Shown here: piece by piece, positions 19,852 to 32,602 of the stretch
Numbering within the stretch: position 1 is the first letter of the stretch
Layout of the letters: each line of letters begins with the position of its first letter
Assembly: GCA_921293015.1 (NCBI GenBank)
Contig: OV121095.1
Location: 38,041,484 to 38,105,483, forward strand
Direction of reading: 5' to 3'
Length of the DNA: 64,000 nt
Source of the DNA: Phorcus lineatus
Lineage: Eukaryota > Mollusca > Gastropoda > Trochida > Trochidae
Translations under genes and position numbers: made by a program
Notes under the pieces: generated by a model
Databases searched by the model: none
The model's input: only the letters and a program-made list of their open reading frames with translations
What the model was told of the DNA's origin: nothing

Positions 19852-22495
19852 TTATTTATTACTCATCCCCACGTATCAATAATTTTGATAAATTAATCGT
19901 CAAAACAACAATCAGCTGATCGCGAACAGGCGTAAGAATATCAATCAGTCAAACAAAACACAGAACAAAGTAGTTCGCTAATTGTAATTGTCTACATAAG
20001 TGACTCCCCTAAAAACATGAAACAAAAATAATTTTGGTGAACAAGTATTTCATTGTCGAGAAATTCTTTGATATAACAAATGTTAACAAGCAACGAAAAA
20101 TGTCAAACCATTGTGCACTCGATACGTGAGTCGTGACGTCATCGGAATGTGACCTCTTTCTACATGTAGGTCAGTCAGTTTTAAAAAGTTGGTGGAACGT
20201 ACAGTGTCAGCAGTTGAGGATGATTGATAACATTGACATGAGTAACAGAATTGTTGATAGGACCCGCAAATATTGAACTAAGGGAACGGGAGTTGCAAGA
20301 TGTCATGTTCAGATTGTGTGCTTGTTGAGGGGGAAGCGACAGGTTGGATGGAACAGATTATGGAAGGGCCAGGCTGTATGGCGTGGAACGGCCGGCAGAG
20401 GTAAACACAACTTGCGACGGTACAGAAGTTGGGCTAGTGATCATAAGACTATGTGAAAAGTGCTGTTTTTCAGAAATATGAGAGTGATTATTGACACTTG
20501 TATATTTTTTATTTCAGGATGTTAGATCACGTCTCGTTGAGAATGCAAAATTTGAAAGTCGCCATTTTCTAACTTACAAGTCACGTGATTGGACGATGTC
20601 ATGTGACGTTCGAAAGTAGTTCTGGTTGTTCGCACGAGATTTGGTATCACACATTTGTGTTACCAACTCATTGTTATCTAATGAGTGATCTCACCACGCT
20701 TGAGTAATAAAAGTCATTCTTGGTTTCCTTGGCAAGTTTGCTTGGAAAGGAGTTACCAAATACAGCTAAGTTTTGAAACTTTGGCGAGGAGGCATAGCAC
20801 ACCTGTTTCCATGTTGACTTATAATTGATATATGGTAATGTCATACAATGAGGCTTTTCAAAAACAACTAATTATCTGTATAGATATATTAGATACGACC
20901 TGTATGATATAAATTGAATGTACAATGGGAATCTGCAGTTGGCTTGATTGATATTGACAAATGGCTTAAAAAACAACTTGAAAATGTACATCTGAACTAT
21001 TGTTCAACGATAAACAGGCGCTTCCAAAAAAATAATTTTTTTCATCATAGATGTTTTACTGGTCAGTGAGAAAAATTTTATGATATTATATAATTTCTAA
21101 CCCTGAAGGTTTCCCTCCCTACGAAAATTTTCAAAGCCTTTCTGTCGATTGAAAAGACATCCCATAATGTTAGACTTTTTGGAAGGACATGCATGAACTT
21201 AAGATGTGCATCCCAATGTTAACTAGGGGTGTGTGGTTTCGTTTTGTATAATTTCTGTGATTTTGTTTTTAAGAATTATGTACAAATGTATTTGTAAAAG
21301 AATCACTTTATAAACCAAACGTAAATCATAATTCGTTTGTGTTAGGAGAGAACAATAAACTTTCAGGTAGGCAAAAAGACCCGCAATAACTATATCGGTG
21401 ATCGCTCATATTTTATGATCTTTAGGATATCTAAAGAAAGAAGGAGTTCTGAAGTTAGAAGTTAGTGTATTTGACCTTTCTGTAAGAAAGGCTAATTTTT
21501 ATCAAACTCTTCTACTGGTCCGAAAAGGTCCTCAACCATACGATGAAAAATATAAAGACAACAAACCGTTCTGTGTCCAAACCATCGAAAGAGATAGGCA
21601 TGTAGAAAGCGTTACACCATTACACGGTATATGATACTAGGGATAAGCATATCATGTTACACCCTCCAAGCTTCTTGTAGTATGAGCAACTGTTCTCACA
21701 TACACTCGAAGATTTGTGATTGATAGCCGCCAAGAACTTGCTGGTAAGGTATGGCGGTACACCATCTTGCTTCACGAGATATCAGTTACCTGTTTGTAAT
21801 CTACAGCTTATGTTAACATAAAATAACTTTGAAATATTGTTTTTCAAAATGAGGTAACGCAATTTTAATGTAAAGTTATTATTCTTGTTGCTTTATACTT
21901 ATACTGGGAAATTATAGACTTGCTAAATGACTGTATGACTGTATGCATATAGAAAAGCATTAATTTACATGATTTCAGTGTATAATATTTACCATGATGA
22001 AATATGTTAATCAAATTTGCATATCATCAAAGTAATTGGAATAATTTCCGTTACGTTAAAATCAGATTAAAAATGTGTGTACAATTCTTGATAATAACAA
22101 TGGTGGCACCTGTAAAATAAGGCATTCGATTTCAATATCTATTCATATTCATATATCTGGTCTTCGTTACAATCAGTATATTTCCTTTCACGGGTTACGA
22201 TCATATTCAAAATTTGTTTTCAACGCAAATTAATGAATATCCCTCTCGTTACAGTGAACAAAAACCCATTCTCAAATTTGAATTCTAACCGTTCACGCAG
22301 ACAAAACTGTTTTCAAAAGACTCCTTTTAACTGCATTTTCTAAGAGGTCAGGAACCATTTCTTTTCTGAGATTAATAATGTATATCTGAGCGCATCATAC
22401 AACATAGCCACGCCACTGTCTTTATATATTGTCGTATTTGCCGGTCTGCTATAAAACCTTTATTAATCTGATCCTTTTTATATCATTTAATAAAC

Positions 22496-22885
22496 TTACT
22501 GTGAACCTCTGGTGGCTTTTTCAGATGAAAGGGTTTCGAATCTGGGACGTCCTTTGGTATAGACGCGTCCATACTTAGCCCAAGGTAGAATGCAGTGTTG
22601 ATATGCGCATATCCCTGCAGAATGTTTACAACACGAAGAGATTTCCAGCAATGCGTTCAAGACTTCTGGTTCTAGTGAGATCGTGCACGCTAATGCTTTT
22701 CCGTTCAAGCGATAGAAGTAACTCCCAAGCGCTAACACTCTTGAACACGGGCCAAAACTCATTTCTCGGTCACCGATTGACCCTGACCTTGGCAGTAGCG
22801 TTCTGGGACCTATGCTCTTAACAAGCTTCCACTTTGGACTTGTAAACAATGAAGTTGCATTGTGGCTTAGGAAGATACAGTACAA
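22496..22885 (-). CDS. Candidate exon, unrecognised 129-residue frame
   Basis: This frame has more balanced base composition than its surroundings and ends at a good donor-like site (GTAAGT at about 22503). A second GTAAGT donor-like site occurs on the same strand at about 22913. The peptide (Cys- and Ser-rich, with ALLEISSCCKHSAGI) matches no family I know. Its end phase (2) does not fit the SPRY exon at 16828 without a frame change, so it may be untranslated leader of that or another transcript. Existence as a coding exon is uncertain. Confidence 0.25.
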   Translation of the reverse strand: MYCIFLSHNATSLFTSPKWKLVKSIGPRTLLPRSGSIGDREMSFGPCSRVLALGSYFYRLNGKALACTISLEPEVLNALLEISSCCKHSAGICAYQHCILPWAKYGRVYTKGRPRFETLSSEKATRGSQ

Positions 22886-23121
22886 CGCAGAAGCCCGGTA
22901 CTTACTGACGTGATTACTTGCAGCGGTGTAGATCTACACGAACGCTTCCTTCACAAATAGTAGTAATTTCAAGCACTTACGGATCAATAAACGTCCTCCG
23001 CGGACTTATTGATTTTCGAGAAGCATCAATCACCGTTTCTGTATTGTAGAACAGCTTTGAAGCGAACCTAAATTTCATGTGATAATATAAAATCTAAACA
23101 TCTTAATTGTTCATGTCCAAA

Positions 23122-23123
23122 AT

Positions 23124-23164
<41 letters not shown>
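23122..23164. repeat. (CA)n/(TA)n microsatellite
   Basis: A short CA run merges into about 30 bases of TA. Confidence 0.95.
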
Positions 23165-23168
<4 letters not shown>

Positions 23169-23552
23169 AATACTGGTTTTCCAAGAAAATATAAAAACAG
23201 CCTTATAAATGCACAGAGGTGTAGATATCACGTCCAATATACATGGATACTAGTTATATAACCTCACAAAGACTATCAACTCCTAACTGCCCTCTTTGCT
23301 GTTTTAATTAAGTCTCCAAAATTACGTTTGACTAAATGACGCGCGCCACAGTCCGGTTTTTGATCACAATTGCGATGTTCTAGCTTCATATTGTCACTGT
23401 CAAAAAACCAACAAGTTTTAAAATGGTTAATTTTGTTAACAGTCGATACTTGGCGATCAAATGACACCATTGATTACGTATGGCATATTTGACTCCAACA
23501 ACTCACGGAGTGGCTCTTTAACAGTTGACACGAAGATACACTGCAAAAATGG

Positions 23553-23905
23553 TGTTTGGATATTAAACACAAACCCAAACACATATCTTGTCCTGTTTTT
23601 TAAACACATGGATTTTCAAAACATGTTTAAATCCCAAACACATTCCGTAAAGTGTTTAATATCAAAACACGTTTTGGGTTAGAACATGTTGTAGAAAGCG
23701 TTTTGATTTTAAACATGTTGTGTAAGTGTTTTGATTTTAAACATGTTGTGAAAAGTGTTTTGATATTAAACATGTTGTGAAAAGTGTTTTGGTATTAAAC
23801 ATATTGTAAAAAGTGTTCTGGTATTAAACATGTTGTGAAAAGTGTTTTAATTTTAAACATGTTGTGACAAGTGTTTTGGTATTAACCATGTTGTAAACTA
23901 TTAAA
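23553..23905. repeat. Left subterminal minisatellite of the TIR element
   Basis: The unit is about 30-36 bases around TTTTAAACATGTTGTGAAAA followed by GTGTTTTG; at least six tandem copies with small changes are readable from about 23690 to 23905, with looser copies before that. Subterminal repeats of this kind often bind transposase in known DNA elements. Confidence 0.85.
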
Positions 23906-25775
23906 CTAAATAGTTTCTAAGATATTCAAGACTTGAAACAAAAAAGAAATGTAACCTTTAGCAAACAGACAACAATCACAAACGGCATTGAAATGAATAT
24001 CAGTTTTTAAAGTTTTTCTTTAGTTCATTAACAACTTTCTAGCACCTCACCATATGATAGAAAGAATATTTATACATTTTGATGAAATAACTTTTTTTAA
24101 CACCTTCAATACATGAAGTCAATAACTGATAACCGATAATTTTAGGAATAATATAAAATGTGATTTTGTATCAAAAGGATTCTAAAGTTGGTTTAAAAAA
24201 TTTATGCAATATCATATGAATTAACTTGCAAATGCGAAAATATGCTAAAAAAACAAAGGATAAATGAAAAGATAACACATTGATAGGTTGACAATATTTA
24301 TTTGTTTTACGGCCAAATTTGACCTGATCAAGACTTCTCAAAATTAAACAAATTACAGATGGGAAGCGACAGCAAAAATCTTTAGAGCTAGTGGTTGTAC
24401 GTGATTACATGATGGTCAAAAAAGGTGAGGGACTTGTTGGCGATAACCAGTAGTCAGGGTGCTTCCTTGTGGCAGCTGGTCAGGTCATCATTCTTCAACT
24501 AAAAAGAAAAGTGAGAAATGCTAGACTAACTGTTTTACTGAATTTAAGTGAAGAACTTCAAATAAGGAATCTCATCAAAGTGTCTAGTCTTGTGCTTTCA
24601 AATGTAATTATGACAGCAGCAGTTGATCAAAAATTTAATAATCTGAGGCTTTTTTGGTAGCAAGTTTGGTAATAACTTTGCCACACAAAAATGGAATTTT
24701 AATATAATATTCCAAAGCTGCATACGATTCAATCAGTATATAAAGTTGTTGCCAATGCTTTGGTTATGACCCCATAAAAATGGAATCAGCAAACGCAACC
24801 TTAAATAATTATATTTTTGTTAATATAACATCAAGCGATAACTTACATAAACTTTTGAGATCATGTTTCGTCAGGTCTTTTTGCCGTTTCTTCGGACTGT
24901 CAGGGCTAGTTTGTCAGCATGGTCATTTCTAAATAAGCCTCGGTGGTGTCGCATGGTTCATCAAGATCTTCATTCTAAAAAACAAAGTTAACAAAAGGTT
25001 CCATGATTTCATATCATTTCGTGCTTTCTTCATAAATTAATCAGCATTATTTCCAATGACTGACTATACATGCTAAATGGAATGAACTACTTTGTTTAAG
25101 ATGTGATCTCAATAAAACAAAATAAAATGTTTCAAATTGACAATGTTTTTTTTCTGATCCTAAGAATCATTTTTAAATCAACATACAATAGTTTGTTAAG
25201 TTATGATACTCCATTTCCATTCATTTCACACAAATTGCCGAAACTGATTATTTCATGATACTTGAATATTTTTCTAGGACTACACATGTTTGGGTTGTGT
25301 AACGAGAAGTTTTGACCGTCCGGAGACAATACATTCGGTATAGACTTAAATAATGTTTCCTTGGAAAACTTGAAGAAAAAATTCTTTCAAAAAACGTGCT
25401 GCTATCCCTTTACCTTATCATAAATAAGTTTCATGAAATAAGTTTTTGATGGATCAGCGTAAAACATTTAACAAATTTAATTGAAATTTTCATAGCTTAA
25501 AGTACACAACTTATAATAAATCATTCGATTAAGTGACGCAATAACACTGTTTACAAGATTTATCTAACCCATACAATAATTATCAATATCAATATTTTTG
25601 TAAGAGAAGCCTGTAATATTCGAGTGGTAGTTTTGAACAAGTTTTGTTACATGTATTTGCTTAATGTTATGTCAGGTCGACAAAACACTATCATTTAACC
25701 TTTATTTTCATTATCATCTGAGTTCGTTATAGCATCGTAATTTTGTGACGTCACGTGTATTGAGCCAAATCTTAC

Positions 25776-25875
25776 CTTGAAAAATGTTGATTCCTTTGTC
25801 TGAATAGTTCAGTTGTCGAAGGATTTCAAGCACACCTCTGACCGTTGAATCTTCATTCAAACTTTGAACACTCAT
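25776..25875 (-). CDS. Candidate first coding exon inside the TIR element
   Basis: ATG at 25875 opens 33 codons (MSVQSLNEDSTVRGV then LEILRQLNYSDKGINIFQ), ending in phase 1 at a strong donor, GTAAGA. The helical pattern resembles the start of a SAM or similar helical domain, but it is too short to assign. A second minus-strand patch (about 24911-24848, basic SPDSPKKRQKDLTKHDLKS, ending at GTAAGT) could be a later exon, but its phase does not match directly. It may be a remnant of the element's own gene or a captured host exon. Confidence 0.35.
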
Positions 25876-27369
25876 GTTTGGTGGTATTGCCCGTTTTCAG
25901 TGTATATAACAGAAACGTATCGAACAAAGGAACAGCTTCACGCAATCATTATATAATTAAGGGGGAAGTAACTCTTACTGAACGCTGAATTCCTTTGTTC
26001 TAAACCCACGTGGTTCGAAACAAAGAGAAGCTGAAAATTTACTTTTGTTTTCTATCATACACAAGCTTTTTCTAGTTTTTACATACTTAAATAAATAAAT
26101 TTTTGGGGGGAAACTTGAAAACAATTTTTTGTTAAATTTCAACTAGTAGTAGTAAACTTTTATTGTTTAAAAGTACACCGAAGAAACCTGTTTTTCATGA
26201 GTCACCTGTTTTCGTGGTATTTACAAAGATGTCTGTTGTCTCTAACTCCTTTCCGCTCCCAGTCGGTTAACGCTTATTTTATTGACAAGTTGTTCTGAAA
26301 ATCATTGAGATTTCGTGCTTGTTTGGTTAACATTTATTGTTAATCTAAAACATATATACATATGTTTGCGAAAATGTTTTCCAGTTAACCCCTGTTATTC
26401 TTATCGTGAATCACCTGACTTTTAAATATGATACCAGTTCAATTGATAAATATATGAATATATAGAATGGTTAAGTCATTCATTTTTTGCTATTTTGTAA
26501 GACTTACCGGTGCAAGGAAAATAAGTTATTTGAACAGTTTGCTTTGCTTGCTCATTTTAAATCTTAAAGTACATGAAATTCAAGGTATTTGGTGACAAAA
26601 AGCTCGTCTGATACTATAAATAAACTCTAAGCGGCCTAATGATTTATTTACTTTACCAGAAATAAATAAAGACATACTTTGCAAAATATTTGTGAAAATG
26701 AAATAATTCAATGTCAACGTAAATATTTTAAACACATATCAATATTAATTTAATTGCTAATGTACACTATCGGTCTGTGATTTTTTTTTTAAAAAAACAT
26801 AAACAATTTGTGGCATGTGTTGTATCGTCTTAAATTAACTTTATAGAAATACCATGAAAACGGGTGACACCAAATATAATATTAAAATTGCCATCTGTTT
26901 TTCAAATGTCAACAGGATCTATCAAACGAATAAAACAACTGTTTATTTATCATAAAACAGCGAAGATTTATGTACATTATCACTTTATACTGTTCAGGAT
27001 CTATGTGATAATCCGCAATAACACTTATAGAAGTGGAGTTCTTTATACCCTTAACAGGTAACAAGAGGGTAATTTATTCTGTAGATTCTTCGGGTGGTAA
27101 TAATAATGATGAAATTAATAACGATGATAACAATAATAACAACAAAAACAATAATAATGATATGATCATCATCGTCGTCGTCAACTTTGATACAAATGTA
27201 ACTCCTACTGATATAATCACATTGTGTTTTTGTGACATTCAGAAAAAGGATATACTATATATCACAGCAAACAATATAGCAACATGTATACGCATTCAAC
27301 ATGTTATCACGACTACATGCTTTCTTATACTTAACTCATGCGAGAATAATTTGTGGCTAATACAATGTG

Positions 27370-27615
27370 TTTTTATTTGAAACATGTTTTGATGTGTTTA
27401 GCATTTAAACACATTTCGCAACATGATATGTGTGGAACATGTACGCAACATGTTTAAAATCACAACGCCACTTTTGAAGTAAAGTGCAACGTGTTTATTT
27501 TTTAAACATGTTTTGATATACAACACATGGTAATTTATGTGTTTAGCATTTAAACACTTTTCGCAACATGTTTTGAGTAAAACACGTACGCAACATGTTT
27601 AAAACCCAAACGCCA
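27370..27615. repeat. Right subterminal array of the TIR element
   Basis: Repeats of AAACATGTTTTGA, TTTAAACAC and CGCAACATG occur in the inverted sense relative to the left array. Two long units are visible (TGTGTTTAGCATTTAAACAC at about 27391 and again at about 27539). Confidence 0.8.
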
Positions 27616-28100
27616 TTTTTGCAGTGTACGAGGATTATACATAGCTTTTTTGTTATTGTAGAAGGGGAAATTGCGTATTTTACGGTTTCAATTATACGAG
27701 GAGACGTGACACAGTTAATACAAATGAAGTCTTCTCATTTCACTACTTCGTTCTACTCTTTAACATTTTATTTGCAGCTTGCAACAAGTGTGATTGCAAA
27801 TTAAGATGAAAACTGTTTAAGTCGCATTTTAGAAGTTGTTGATGTAAGTACAAGATATTTTGAACATCCAACTTCTTGCTTCATCGAATAGTGATATTTC
27901 GTTCGACCTTTCAACGTTTAAAGATTTAAGCGGCATACGAATCTATGAAAAACCTTATATATGCATGAACTCATGTTCATCAAAAATTACTAAAGAGAGA
28001 AAAATGTGATTGATAAAAACTCCTATAAATTCGTAAGTAAACAAACATTAGGTGAGGTGTCGACGAACATTCCAATATCTTCTAACTTTATTTGACCTCC

Positions 28101-28161
<61 letters not shown>
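28101..28161. repeat. (TAA)n microsatellite
   Basis: About 20 perfect TAA units. Confidence 0.98.
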
Positions 28162-28165
<4 letters not shown>

Positions 28166-28960
28166 TGGATATTAACATGGCGCCTTTTCCACGTCCTAAG
28201 ATATGCTCAAAGCGCTGACAGACAAAATTAAAAATCGACGCTTTCTGTTTTCGTCATAGATTCTTTTCACTTTTATTATCTTCTGTCATGTTTAATTTGG
28301 TTAAGGTGCAGATCAAATTTCTTTTCCAACTACTAGGTTTTTATGAGGACGGGTCCCATTTTTTACATTGTAAATCAGCCTTCGTAAAAACATATTTCCC
28401 ATTCCTCAATATATTTTTTGTTATTCCATCAGTGTCTTTATGTCAACAAAAAATACCAATGTAAAAAAACGATTTTTATTCACGACTTGCAATAAATGTA
28501 AATGTAAACAATGTAAGACATTTTTCTTGATCGACATTGTGAAAGTTGAGTTGATAATAAGCGGGAGACTTTGATAGATATTACCCAGATCCATAAGTGA
28601 CTTAACGTTAAAAACAATGTCGTTACAAATTGAAAACGATATAAGGTTAAAGCCTCGAGAATTGTTTTTCTTTACTGGTTGACTTTGGTTTACATACAGC
28701 CAATTGCTTTCGATTATTGTGGTTAGGATATAGTTTCAATATCGTAATCTGCCTTTACCACATAAAGTTTTGCCTCAATTACCAGTAAACCGCGATGTCA
28801 ATATTAGAAGTCCTACATATTTCATCCAAGACGTAGTTCAGATATTTTAAAAAAATATTTAACTTTTCCTCCCTTGAAATATTTCAAAAATTCATATATG
28901 ATACCGATAAAAAAAATCGTCTTGATAAATGAATGATAGAAAAATGGAAACGGAACTGTA

Positions 28961-28966
28961 TTTATT
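28961..28966 (-). terminator. AATAAA polyadenylation signal of the Ig-receptor gene
   Basis: AATAAA on the minus strand starts only a few bases after the stop codon at 28970. This is unusually close, and other signals further down may be used instead. Confidence 0.35.
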
Positions 28967-28969
28967 CCT

Positions 28970-29164
28970 CTAAATTGAGTCCCAATCATCGGTTTTCCTT
29001 TTCCCTTTGTGGTCACTTAACAAGGTATGGTTCTCGTTCAAATCTATTTTTGACCCATCCAAGTCCTCGTCCAGCTGTATAAGGTCCTCTGATTGACTGA
29101 TCCTTTTGCCATATGGTTTATTCTTTACAATTATCATCATACACATCTTGTGTTTTTTGGACAG
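28970..29164 (-). CDS. Cytoplasmic tail exon of the Ig receptor
   Basis: The acceptor is CGTTTTCAG and the frame is phase 0 to a TAG at 28970. The tail begins basic (LSKKHK), becomes acidic (SEDLIQLDEDLDGSKIDLNE) and ends DDWDSI. ENHTLL fits the [DE]xxxL[LI] endocytosis motif. No signalling tyrosine motif is evident. Confidence 0.85.
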   Translation of the reverse strand: MSKKHKMCMMIIVKNKPYGKRISQSEDLIQLDEDLDGSKIDLNENHTLLSDHKGKRKTDDWDSI

Positions 29165-32100
29165 CTGAAAACGAGAAAAGCTCATCTAATCATTCAATCT
29201 TTGTATTAATCTGTTAAAATAACATAAAATTTATGATTTACAGCCACTATGCATCGCTGCTTATGTTGTTACGTCACCTTATTATAAACATGCAGTAAAA
29301 GTGCAAAGATTTCTTATTAAAGGCACGATAGCAAGCATTTCAATTTATTTAAGGTAAATGAGGACATAAACAGCAATTTTAGCTTCTAACGATACAATAC
29401 TCAATATTCTTTACAATTGACCTGCATTTGACAATGAAAACAGTAGGACGACCGAAGTCGGCTTAAAGGACTGTTTAAAACGGCAGAGCTACTTCAGAAT
29501 TCAACTTTTTAATTTACCGTCATCTGTGACTCAGAATAAAGGATGAAATATTGGCAATCCTGTAACTTTACCAATTAATAAACATAGTATACGCATTGTT
29601 AATAACATTCAAGCATTAGGCAAAATTTGAATATTTCCCGATGCCATGAGGATTTTTATGCAAAGTTGCATTTGATATTCCGGTCTATTAGATTTAACTT
29701 TATAACCAGATTACGTACTCCCTTGACAAATAACATACATTTTAGATTTCGTAAATGCGTATCGCTAGTAATATCAATAATAATCAATTATTGACTTCAA
29801 GTGAGGTTGATCCAATGATTTATCGACCTAAGCCTTGGATATTCACAGATAAATCTTAGGATCAACCGAGTCTGAAGTTTATAATGGTTTTATTATATGA
29901 CTAACGTCTTGAATTACCATTCTTCTGGTATTTCCGGTGGACAGGGATTTTTAAAATCTATTTTTATCCCCCAGAGATGTCTGGATTGTTATATCAACCT
30001 CTCGCGATCCACACAGGTTGACATCGCTTGTCGTCATTGCTATCATGTGACCAGGTAGGCCAACCAGAAAGACGGAAATAATCCATTCATTTAATAATAT
30101 ACATTATCTGTGCATTAGTTCTAAAGTGAAGCAATATTTACCCTGATAACTGAGAGGACGGTCAATACAGCCAGGACAAGCAGAGACACCGAAAGTATCC
30201 ACAAATGATTTGTTATATGTCTTTTTTCTGGAATAGAAATATGTCAACATGAAACTAGGAAATTTTTTAATTATTTAAGCAGTTATGTTAATTCGTGCCA
30301 GTTTAGAATTTACCGGGCTTTAGTTGGATTACGTGCACGTGATAGCGTGGATTATGTCATAATTTACTTAAACGGAATTTCAATACTAAAGCATTGATTC
30401 AAGAATACCATCTAATGCTTAATAAATATATGTATCTAAAAATCAGCTCAAGACTTACCCGAAGAGATTAAGAAGTTCATTTTCACTGGGGGAGTGTCCG
30501 TGTCTGATTCATCTGAAACTGAGGTTTGCTTTCATTATTAAAACGTTCAATAAGATCCTATATTTTTATTATGATTCCTTACGTTCATTTCATATTCTGG
30601 AGGAAATTTAGCAAGTTAAAGGGACAGTAGCAAGTATTTACAAATTTTGCCCAATAAACATTAGTTTATCCTATATATACTATCTTCAAAGGGTCAAACA
30701 TCTATATACCCTGTGTGAACACCGATAAATCATTTAGGGTGGGGAAATTGATTTGCAAAACTTAATCCGTTTAAGTATTGCTTCCTTTGATTAAAAACAC
30801 TTTCTTACCAATGGTTACATTTATTTTCGTTCACAGGAAATCACTTTATTTATATACCGTGCTACTGCTACGTGTCAAGCAATATAAAAAAATTACAAAA
30901 TAACTAAAACATATTTTTTAATATGATTAACATCAAAATCGTGGTTGTCCTCTCATACCTATCACAAAACACAAAACGGAAAAAAAGAAGTTTAAAGGAA
31001 AATATACCGAGCAATAAGGACATGCAATGTACATTGAATCTACAGATAACTTTTATACCATCTGCCTGCTCCAGAAGTATTCGAGAAATGTTGAACACGT
31101 TCTTCGCCGTATTGCCTGCAATTGAGCAGCCAACATCCACTTTATCCTGACCTATGGGTACATCGAGCTTGAGTTCACTGGAACATCTGTCTAGGCAGTC
31201 CTTCTCACTGTACACACATGAACCTGAGTCTCCTGTAGACGTGATGTCAGTCAGTCTCCACGTCCATCCAGCCACTCTACTTCTCTGAAGAGTGGAGCAG
31301 CTGAAGTGTAGCTTAGTATGAGTCTTGTTTCCACCGATGACTGTTGCATGGTTGAGGTAAGTTTTTCCTGGTTTACCTAATGTAGGAAAAGGTGAAGAAG
31401 ACAATGGTAAATATCTTGTACTTTCTGGTGATTTTGTCAATTCTCAATTATTCTTTTTAGGAAGGAAGGGATCGAAATTGGGGTGTTTTGATTTTACAGA
31501 TAACAAATTGTAAATTTAAAAAGCAAACACTCCACAATTAACTCTTTTTTTATCCTATATCATAAACAAATTTTCATTTTAAGTAAATAGTTTGGTCCGA
31601 CAAAATCCTGCTTACAGATAGCAAACGTGGCAATGTACATTTGATGTAGTCTCACTATGCACCATGACTGTATCGAAGCCTACAATTTATCGGGCATATC
31701 CTAAAGTATCTGTAGGTGCCTGCACAAACCCCAATCAAAATATAAATGCCTTAAAATTCTAATAATAAATATATTTTGTCACACATTTTAGTATTTCAAT
31801 TCATAAATTATTTCTTAAAGTGTGTATATAATACCTGTCACATTTAGACGAACAATGTTCGACGTAAGTTTCTCATTCCGGTAGGACTGCCTGACAGCCA
31901 CCTCACAAGAGTACTCTCCCCTGTCCTTACACGTGACTTGTCGAACTCTTAATTGCAGAGTGGTGATGTTCGACACAGAACTGTTTTCAACTCTAACATT
32001 ATCGACCATCACCGAGCAGGGATCATCTTCAAAGCACACAGCTATGGTAGTATGGCGTCGAGAGATGAGCACAGAGTAGACGGTGTCCTTAGCCGGGTTC

Positions 32101-32561
32101 TTCTTGTTGAATGTACATGTCACATATACATCCGACTTGTTGGTGACGTCAACGTGATCTGGTCGTACAGTCAACACAGGGCTGCTATCTGTAAGTGAAG
32201 GCAGTGTAAATAGTATATATATATATGTCCGACTTTTTGGTGACGTCAACGTGATCTGGTCGTACAGTCAACACAGGGCTGCTATCTGTAAGTGAAGGCA
32301 GTGTAAATAGTATATATATATCTTCGCCGTCTTCGCCGTCGTGCCTGCAATTGAGCAGCCAACATCCACTTTATCCTGAATTATGGATACATCGAGTTCA
32401 CTGGAACATCTGTCTAGGCAGTCCTTCTCACTGTACACACATGAACCTGAGTCTCCTGTAGACGTGATGTCAGTCAGTCTCCACGTCCATCCAGCCACTC
32501 TACTTCTCTGAAGAGTGGAGCAGCTGAAGTTTAGCTTAGTATGAGTCTTGTTCTCACTGAC

Positions 32562-32602
<41 letters not shown>

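Larger units (their letters stand above)
19852..23537. other. Non-genic region with weak exon-like patches
   Basis: This is mostly AT-rich. A GC-rich plus-strand patch at 20299-20401 opens with ATG and ends at a GTAAAC donor-like site but has no partner exon. A minus-strand frame at 22496-22885 is listed separately. A (CA)(TA)n run lies at 23122-23164. Confidence 0.4.
23538..27627. mobile_element. 4.09-kb TIR DNA element with subterminal repeat arrays
   Basis: The left end begins ACACTGCAAAAATGGTGTTT and the right end is its inverse (GCCATTTTTGCAGTGT). The inverted repeat runs about 30 bases with three mismatches. The flanks are ACGAAGAT (23530-23537) and ACGAGGAT (27628-27635), an 8-bp target-site duplication with one mismatch. 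Inside each end is an array of short repeats containing AAACATGTTG, in inverted orientation relative to each other. No transposase frame is seen, so it is non-autonomous or decayed. An 8-bp duplication is typical of hAT and P-type elements among others; the superfamily is not assigned. Confidence 0.82.
27628..28969. other. 3' flank of the Ig-receptor gene
   Basis: AT-rich, with a (TAA)n run at 28101-28161. No exon was seen. Confidence 0.5.

Noticed and set aside
20299-20401. GC-rich plus-strand frame with ATG and a GTAAAC donor-like end
   Set aside because: No partner exon in the right phase was found downstream, and the context is repeat-rich.
27033-27380. 115-codon plus-strand frame with Asn/Asp runs
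   Set aside because: The Asn/Asp run comes from an imperfect AAT/AAC/GAT repeat inside the TIR element.
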